Shown here: positions 47,530 to 52,776 of the stretch, piece after piece | Layout: each line of letters starts with the position of its first letter | How positions within the stretch are numbered: the first letter of the stretch is position 1 | From: a virus | DNA length: 52,776 bases | Direction: 5' to 3' (one strand) | IMG/VR virus record: IMGVR_UViG_3300039309_000221 | Coordinates: 1 to 52,776 of that record | Made by a program: the position numbers and the translations under genes | Notes under the pieces: generated by a model | The model's input: only the letters and a program-made list of their open reading frames with translations | Told to the model about the DNA's origin: nothing | The model's database searches: none

Positions 47530-49362
47530 ATGCCTATTGATCGAGTTTCTGGATTATGGACTGGACCATCGAAGAGTGAAGCTTATCTTTCTGGAAGATC
47601 TGAGATACCGAAAGTATCCTCTCAAATGGTTAAAGGAATATCTGATTATCGCCGTGGGGTTCTTTCGCAAGAAGTAGAACAAGGACTTTTTCGTGATGGG
47701 TCGAGTCCTCCAAATAATAATGCGTTAACACCGAACTCTCACGCAACTGCAAGTGTCGGTATGAAGAAAACTGCCCAAATATTATCTGGCGGTGGATTTG
47801 GTGGTGCCGGCGGAACAGTCAAGCAGATACCTGAGGTGTATAGCCCATTATGGCTTACAAGTAATCTTAATTTACCAAGGGATAGAGCAACAATAAATGC
47901 TTGGTGTCGTTCATTCTATGCATTAAATCCTTTTGTTGCCAATGCGATTAGTTTGCATAGCACATATCCGATTAGCAAATTAAGTATTAAATGTCCAAAT
48001 AAGGAGATAGAAAACTTTTTTAATGATATGATTGAGGAGACAGACCTTCTTAACATATGCGTTCAGATAGCACAAGAATATTGGCTTCTCGGTGAGAGTT
48101 TTCCTTATGGAGAATATGACGAGATACACGGAAAGTGGAGCAGATTTGTTATCTACAATCCAGATTATATGATTGTCAAAAGATCAATATCTGCAAGCGA
48201 ACCTGAGATGTTTTTAAGACCTGATGAAAACTTGAAAAAAATTGTCACATCGACGCGTCCATCAGATATTATGCAGAAAAAACAGCTAAATCAACATATT
48301 ATTGATAGCGTCCGTCGCGGCGAAAATATACCATTGGATAATTTTAATGTTTGGCATTTGGCGAGAAGAATAAGCCCTTATGAGATAAGAGGAACAGGTC
48401 TACCAGTATCAATATTTAGAATACTCATGTTATTTGATCAAATGTACGAAGCTAAGTTTGCACAAGCACAAAATCTTATCAATCCCATCACGGTCGTCAA
48501 GATTGGAACAGATGGACCAGAAGGATTGCATCCGACACACGCCGATCTTGAAGCTTGGAGAGAGTTATTCGAGACGGCTCAATTTGATCGCGATTTTAAG
48601 ATATTTACACATGCTGGCGTAGCAATAGAGCGTATTGGAGCTAGTTCTGCTATCATAGATATTAATCCAGATATACAACAGATCATAAAAATGATCTACA
48701 TAGGACTTATGGTTCCACAGGTAATAATGGAGAGTGGAGATATAACATATGCTAATGGTGGTATAGCTCTCGATGTTCTTCGACAGAGATATATAGGGTT
48801 TAGAAATATGCTCGCTATGTGGTTAAGAAGGAAAATATTTGCACCTATTTGTGAGGTTCAAGGATTTTTCAATTATGAGAATGGAAAAAAGAGATTAATA
48901 GTTCCAGAAGTCGAATGGAACCATATGTCATTATTTGATACTATGGACTATATTGGTGTTATGAAGGAATTAGCATCGGGAGAAGATGCTGCGAAAAGAG
49001 CTTCATTACATTCTCTTTACAAATGCATAGGTCTTGACTACGAAGATGAAGTAAGAAAAATGAAAAAAGAAGCGATACAAAATGCTATCGCTCTCAAAGA
49101 AAAGGCGGCATTACAAGCTCTTGATCTTAATTCATTGCGCGCATTATCTGATACAGATGAAATACCTGCTCCTTCTGCTGACGCACAAAATGCGCCTACT
49201 GAACCTGGTCAAGAGCCTCCGGTGCCTGGACAATCTACCGGAATGCCTTCGTTAGATTTAAGCTCTCCGCCTCCGATGCCATCTGGTGGAATGTCAGCGC
49301 CTGAAACTCCACCAACAGCGCCACCGGCTGCTCCTCCGGCAACTCCGCCGGCAACTCCATAA
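47530..49362 (+). CDS. Portal protein
   Basis: A 610-residue protein directly after the large terminase. The body has N-A-W-C-R-S-F-Y-A-L-N-P-F-V, Q-E-Y-W-L-L-G-E-S-F-P-Y-G-E and N-P-D-Y-M-I. W-H-L-A-R-R-I-S-P-Y-E-I-R-G-T-G and R-I-L-M-L-F-D-Q-M come next, then V-I-M-E-S-G-D-I-T-Y-A-N. These are typical of phage portal proteins, which form the ring through which DNA is pumped. The C-terminal 60 residues are a Pro/Ala/Met-rich low-complexity tail (P-P-A-A-P-P-A-T-P-P-A-T-P). A promoter-like element sits just upstream. Confidence 0.83.
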   Translation: MPIDRVSGLWTGPSKSEAYLSGRSEIPKVSSQMVKGISDYRRGVLSQEVEQGLFRDGSSPPNNNALTPNSHATASVGMKKTAQILSGGGFGGAGGTVKQIPEVYSPLWLTSNLNLPRDRATINAWCRSFYALNPFVANAISLHSTYPISKLSIKCPNKEIENFFNDMIEETDLLNICVQIAQEYWLLGESFPYGEYDEIHGKWSRFVIYNPDYMIVKRSISASEPEMFLRPDENLKKIVTSTRPSDIMQKKQLNQHIIDSVRRGENIPLDNFNVWHLARRISPYEIRGTGLPVSIFRILMLFDQMYEAKFAQAQNLINPITVVKIGTDGPEGLHPTHADLEAWRELFETAQFDRDFKIFTHAGVAIERIGASSAIIDINPDIQQIIKMIYIGLMVPQVIMESGDITYANGGIALDVLRQRYIGFRNMLAMWLRRKIFAPICEVQGFFNYENGKKRLIVPEVEWNHMSLFDTMDYIGVMKELASGEDAAKRASLHSLYKCIGLDYEDEVRKMKKEAIQNAIALKEKAALQALDLNSLRALSDTDEIPAPSADAQNAPTEPGQEPPVPGQSTGMPSLDLSSPPPMPSGGMSAPETPPTAPPAAPPATPPATP

Positions 49363-49429
49363 AAAATAATTGATTGTTAGCAATATTCTTGCATTAGATA
49401 TAGTTATTAATAGCGAGGATGTTTGCCTT

Positions 49430-51469
49430 ATGGATAAACTCATTGAAAAAATTGCTCAAAGAAGAGGATTGCTAAACAAAATAAGAGAGAAGACAAATAT
49501 TTCTGGAATAGCGGCAGAGAAGTATTTTAATCCAGAGTTGCAGCAGGTAATGGATCATTTGCGTGATGTTGACGATGGTGTTCGAGCAATAGCAATAGGG
49601 CAAGCAGTTGGAGAGGCAAATGCTCCTGAAGATCCGATAAGTTTAAAGCAGATATTGAAATCTGTTAAATCTAATTTAGCTCGTCGTGAATATATGAAAG
49701 CCGCAGCTGATCTTGGGCGCTTTCATAAGAAGGTTTTCGATATAGCTCATTTACTATCATTGTTCACCGCTAATATAGATAAAGCTCATAAAAAGTTTCT
49801 TTTTCAAGATTTAGATGAAGAGACAGCAAATAAGTTAAAGTATTTGGCTAATAAATGGAAACCAAAAGCTGCTGATTATTTTACAGTTTCTCTTATCAAG
49901 AATGCTGGTATTATGGATTTTCTTCATAATATTGGAACGGAGCGTGGTCGTGCATTAGCATATTGGGAAAAGACTTATCCAGGAAAAGTAAAAAAGTTAA
50001 AAGAGCAAACTATATCACTTCTTTCGCAATCTGAAAAGCTTAATGGAACGATTAATCAATTATTTGCTGATCTCGCAAAGGCTCGTGCAGTAAGAAATCC
50101 TGATAACTACATTAATGTATCAAATAAGATGATTAATGAAATTAAGAAATATGATGAGAGTGATCGTGGTTTTAGAAAGTATTATGAAGAAAATATAAAG
50201 GGTGATTTAGAGCAGTTTTTTAAGGAACAAGAAGAAGCTGCTGCTAAAAAAGATCAAGAGGCTGCGCCAGTATCAAATGTCAAAATACCTTCTGCCCTTC
50301 CAATTCCAAGCTTAAAGATTAATAATCCAGTTCGTCCGATTGCCGCGCCATTAGATGTTGATTTTGGGCAAGAAAAACAAAATGTTTCTCCACAAAATAT
50401 AGCTCCGAAGCAGGAAGAAAAAACTCATTCATTAGATGAACTTATTCATAAAAAGGATCCAGTTTCTGGCGATATAACATTAATAGATCCAGATACATCT
50501 GAAATCATTGGACATATAGAGGGCAATAATCCACCAGCCGTATTGCCAAATAAACCAGCTGTTGTGGAAACTAAACCAGTAGTTCCAGAAGCAAAACCAG
50601 TCCCGGCAGCAAAACCAGTCCCGGCAGCAAAACCAGTTTCAGTCGAACAAAAGCCAGCAAAAAAGAGAGAAAATCTTTTGGATTTTAAGCTTCCACTTAA
50701 ACCACCAGGTAAAAAAGCTGAATATACAGCATTTTTAAAATCATTAGAAGCTCTTGCTGATGAGAGTCCTCTAATGTTGTCAAAATATATTTCTAAATAT
50801 GCAAAGCTAATTTTTGAGAATGATCCAGAAACTGCTCTTTCTCTAATGAAAATAGCGGCTCGTGCGGAGAATAATGATGGAAATAGAGTCTCCCGTATAA
50901 GAACTAATGTATCCGAAGCAGATATGAGTTCTGCAATATCATCTGCTTGGAGTAAATTATTCAATGGAGAAAAACCATCGAAAGAGCAAATAGCTCTTAT
51001 TCTTGCTCAAAATGCATTAGAGACAAATCATAGAAAGAGTATGTTTAACTATAATATTGGTAATATAACTACAAATGGTTTAGGCACTTATGATTATTAT
51101 GATGATCTGACTACATCAGAACAAATTAAGCCTGGTCTCTGGAAAAAAATGAACCTTAAATATCGAGCATACCCATCATTAGAAGCTGGTGCTGAGGATT
51201 ATTTGAGATTCATATCATCTGGACGATATTCCTCTGCTTGGGAGCATATTTTGCATCCAGATCCTGTCGCTTACTCAAAAGCATTAAAGGCAGCGGGGTA
51301 TTATACAGCCGATGAGAAAAAATACACTTCTGCCATAAATAAGTTATATGATAGCTACTCTAAATCGCAAGGTGCACAAACTTCACAAGAACAAGGTGCT
51401 TTTTCTAACTTAGAGGCATTATTGGATAGATACATTCAGATGACCTCATCCGCGTCGAGGAGAAATTAA
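49430..51469 (+). CDS. Virion-associated peptidoglycan hydrolase with lysozyme-like domain
   Basis: ATG 49430 is preferred over TTG 49370; it has GAGGA about 11 bases upstream and gives 679 residues. The N-terminal 290 residues are helical with no known motif. A Pro/Lys/Val repeat linker (K-P-V-P-A-A-K-P-V) leads to a C-terminal domain (about 490-645). There, I-L-A-Q-N-A-L-E-T-N-H carries the catalytic Glu, N-Y-N-I-G-N-I-T follows, and Y-R-A-Y-P-S-L-E-A-G-A-E-D-Y and A-A-G-Y-Y-T-A-D-E-K-K-Y are as in endo-beta-N-acetylglucosaminidase/lysozyme-like tail enzymes. It may open the cell wall during DNA injection. Confidence 0.78.
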   Translation: MDKLIEKIAQRRGLLNKIREKTNISGIAAEKYFNPELQQVMDHLRDVDDGVRAIAIGQAVGEANAPEDPISLKQILKSVKSNLARREYMKAAADLGRFHKKVFDIAHLLSLFTANIDKAHKKFLFQDLDEETANKLKYLANKWKPKAADYFTVSLIKNAGIMDFLHNIGTERGRALAYWEKTYPGKVKKLKEQTISLLSQSEKLNGTINQLFADLAKARAVRNPDNYINVSNKMINEIKKYDESDRGFRKYYEENIKGDLEQFFKEQEEAAAKKDQEAAPVSNVKIPSALPIPSLKINNPVRPIAAPLDVDFGQEKQNVSPQNIAPKQEEKTHSLDELIHKKDPVSGDITLIDPDTSEIIGHIEGNNPPAVLPNKPAVVETKPVVPEAKPVPAAKPVPAAKPVSVEQKPAKKRENLLDFKLPLKPPGKKAEYTAFLKSLEALADESPLMLSKYISKYAKLIFENDPETALSLMKIAARAENNDGNRVSRIRTNVSEADMSSAISSAWSKLFNGEKPSKEQIALILAQNALETNHRKSMFNYNIGNITTNGLGTYDYYDDLTTSEQIKPGLWKKMNLKYRAYPSLEAGAEDYLRFISSGRYSSAWEHILHPDPVAYSKALKAAGYYTADEKKYTSAINKLYDSYSKSQGAQTSQEQGAFSNLEALLDRYIQMTSSASRRN

Positions 51470-51861
51470 TGCCGACAGAAAAACAAATAATAGATCTTGC
51501 TAATACTTTTTCTTCCTCTGATAAAGAGAAAACATTAGCAGAGTTTCTTGCAGAGGCTCTTCGTGGTAAATATGTTGAGATATATTTAGGAGATGCTTAC
51601 GAAGAGATTAGCACTGAACAGGTATCGACGGCAGCTCTCGCAGTTATATGTGGGCGTGTAATCACAGCATATAAGGAGTGTTTGGTTTTAAGTGCTGCGA
51701 CAGTTGATAGAAAATTGAAAAAATTAAAGTTAGGCAATATGTTATTCATAAATGAGGGAGCTATACGCTTTTTGACAGAAGTTAATGATGATGGCATATT
51801 AAAAGATATGTATCTCAAATCAGAGGATACGCTTGACATTAAATCATTCGCGGGGCTCTAA
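51469..51861 (+). CDS. Unknown 130-aa protein
   Basis: Begins at the last base of the preceding stop codon (TAATG). The product is a compact alpha/beta protein: L-A-E-F-L-A-E-A-L-R-G-K-Y-V-E-I-Y-L-G-D-A, then A-A-L-A-V-I-C-G-R-V-I-T-A-Y. No family is recognised. Likely virion assembly by position. Confidence 0.55.
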   Translation: MPTEKQIIDLANTFSSSDKEKTLAEFLAEALRGKYVEIYLGDAYEEISTEQVSTAALAVICGRVITAYKECLVLSAATVDRKLKKLKLGNMLFINEGAIRFLTEVNDDGILKDMYLKSEDTLDIKSFAGL

Positions 51862-51862
51862 A

Positions 51863-52582
51863 ATGCTTAATGACATATTAATAAAGATAGCAGAATATGA
51901 GAGATTAGTTAAGATAGCATACATAAGAAAACTACCTAATGGAAAATATCGAGTTCTCTCTGAAAAAGGGAAAAACCTTGGAACATATGATTCACGATCT
52001 GCTGCGGCAAAACGCCTACGTCAAATTGAGTTCTTCAAACACAGAGATAAGCATAAAGCTGATGATAAAAAAATAGATTTAACAAAAGCTGATGATTATT
52101 CATATTCTGCAATATTGCGATGCTTAAAGCAAAATGCTGATAAAGATAAAGTTATCTCATTTATGAGTATATTTAAGAAATATTTTGATGAAGCGATTAA
52201 AAATAAGCTACAAAAACCTGAAAGAGTTGCTTTACAAAAGGCGTTAATAAAGTTCAATAAAATATGTCCTATAAAAGTTGATATTAAGTTAGTCAAAAAG
52301 GCAGCAATATCAGAATTAGGAGATCCTGAGCTTGTTGGTAAGTATTTATCTGGTGTCGTCCAATTTACATTGGGAAGAATATCACCAGAAAAAAGACAAA
52401 GAGTTCTTGATAAGGTTAAATCAAAGATCTATTATCTTAATGATTTAGAAATGGCGAGCAAAAAAATGCCGGCTGCCGCTTCTATTGGTCAAGCTATCGG
52501 ATTTATCAAAAATATATTAGCTAATCACGATGCGACATATATAAGACAGGTATTAAATAGTATAGCGAGGCATTTGGGATAA
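51863..52582 (+). CDS. Unknown 239-aa protein
   Basis: ATG 51863 begins two bases after the preceding stop. An alternative TTG at 51833 overlaps that gene. The N-terminal part has L-P-N-G-K-Y-R-V-L-S-E-K-G-K-N-L-G-T-Y-D-S-R-S-A-A-A-K-R-L-R-Q-I-E, a short basic beta-hairpin motif common in phage proteins. The rest is helical and basic. Function unknown; it could be a DNA-binding virion protein. Confidence 0.55.
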   Translation: MLNDILIKIAEYERLVKIAYIRKLPNGKYRVLSEKGKNLGTYDSRSAAAKRLRQIEFFKHRDKHKADDKKIDLTKADDYSYSAILRCLKQNADKDKVISFMSIFKKYFDEAIKNKLQKPERVALQKALIKFNKICPIKVDIKLVKKAAISELGDPELVGKYLSGVVQFTLGRISPEKRQRVLDKVKSKIYYLNDLEMASKKMPAAASIGQAIGFIKNILANHDATYIRQVLNSIARHLG

Positions 52583-52583
52583 A

Positions 52584-52776
52584 ATGCTTCATCGATTAAG
52601 AAAAGTTATTCCTGGTGTTTATCGAGGATCGGCTCCGACCGAGCAGGATGTTCATTGGTTGAAAGAACATTTAGGTATTCGTAAAATTATATCATTAGAT
52701 AAAGAGAGTGGCGATAAAATAGATAATGTTTGTAAGGTGTTAGGAATAAGTCATATCATTATACCTATTGATGAGA
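52584..52776 (+). CDS. N-terminus of a dual-specificity (tyrosine) phosphatase-like protein (3' end outside window)
   Basis: Begins two bases after the preceding stop, ATG 52584. The 64 visible residues contain K-V-I-P-G-V-Y-R-G-S-A-P-T, the W-L-K-E-H-L-G-I-R-K-I-I-S-L-D segment and H-I-I-I-P-I-D-E. These match the N-terminal half of the tyrosine/dual-specificity phosphatase fold found in phages and bacteria. The catalytic C-x5-R loop would lie beyond the window, so enzyme activity cannot be judged. Confidence 0.62.
   Translation, partial: MLHRLRKVIPGVYRGSAPTEQDVHWLKEHLGIRKIISLDKESGDKIDNVCKVLGISHIIIPIDE

Overview
The window reads as the interior of a large, strongly AT-rich tailed-bacteriophage genome. 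Every gene I can support lies on the + strand and the genes are packed tightly, with many 1-4 base or 8 base overlaps. The standard code is used, since both TAG and TGA act as ordinary stops. The phage assignment rests on a GpA-type large terminase (45602-47485), a portal-like protein (47530-49362), a virion-type peptidoglycan hydrolase (49430-51469), a gp32-like single-strand binding protein, an SbcC/SbcD (gp46/gp47-like) pair and a dNMP kinase. I see no ribosomal RNA, tRNA, integrase or clear host gene, so I cannot name the host or the phage group.

Left end (1-5.2 kb): the tail end of a structural/adhesin-like gene, a small gene, then an accessory island. The island holds a structured non-coding region directly 5' of an IsrB-like RNA-guided nuclease (PLMP + RuvC, no HNH), an MT-A70 adenine methyltransferase, an HNH endonuclease, a cryptic OmpR-type winged-helix frame without a start codon, and small zinc-binding proteins.

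Central part (4.6-35.7 kb): replication, recombination and protein-maturation genes, interleaved with unknowns. DNA metabolism is covered by a split primase (zinc domain at 7062, TOPRIM domain at 33948), SbcD, an ATP-grasp protein, SbcC, a dNMP kinase with an internal duplication, a Cas4/AddB-like Fe-S nuclease, a C-family DNA polymerase with intact PHP motifs, a possible UvsY-like mediator next to RecA, an SSB and a RuvC-type resolvase. A nascent-protein and quality-control set is scattered among them: peptide deformylase with a SEC-C tail, full-length trigger factor, a stand-alone FtsH-type M41 peptidase, and type I DnaJ. Three related genes made of zinc-knuckle repeats plus a Vsr-like nuclease domain (17833, 29748, 31485) look like free-standing homing endonucleases; the third carries a one-base frameshift. 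A small sigma-region-4-like protein (34747) is a candidate late regulator for the recurrent promoter-like element GTGATATATAG.

Right part (35.7-52.8 kb): after a strong terminator comes a virion-morphogenesis block of mostly unrecognised acidic or coiled-coil proteins, a CCA-transferase-like nucleotidyltransferase, an HExxE putative metalloprotein, terminase, portal, the peptidoglycan hydrolase, and at the edge the start of a dual-specificity-phosphatase-like gene.

The strongest leads are the phage-borne IsrB with its upstream omega-RNA candidate, the zinc-array homing endonucleases (two flanking RuvC and sharing a 35-bp identity), the split primase, the shared FPDY C-terminal tail on polymerase and SSB, and the ribosome-exit toolkit.
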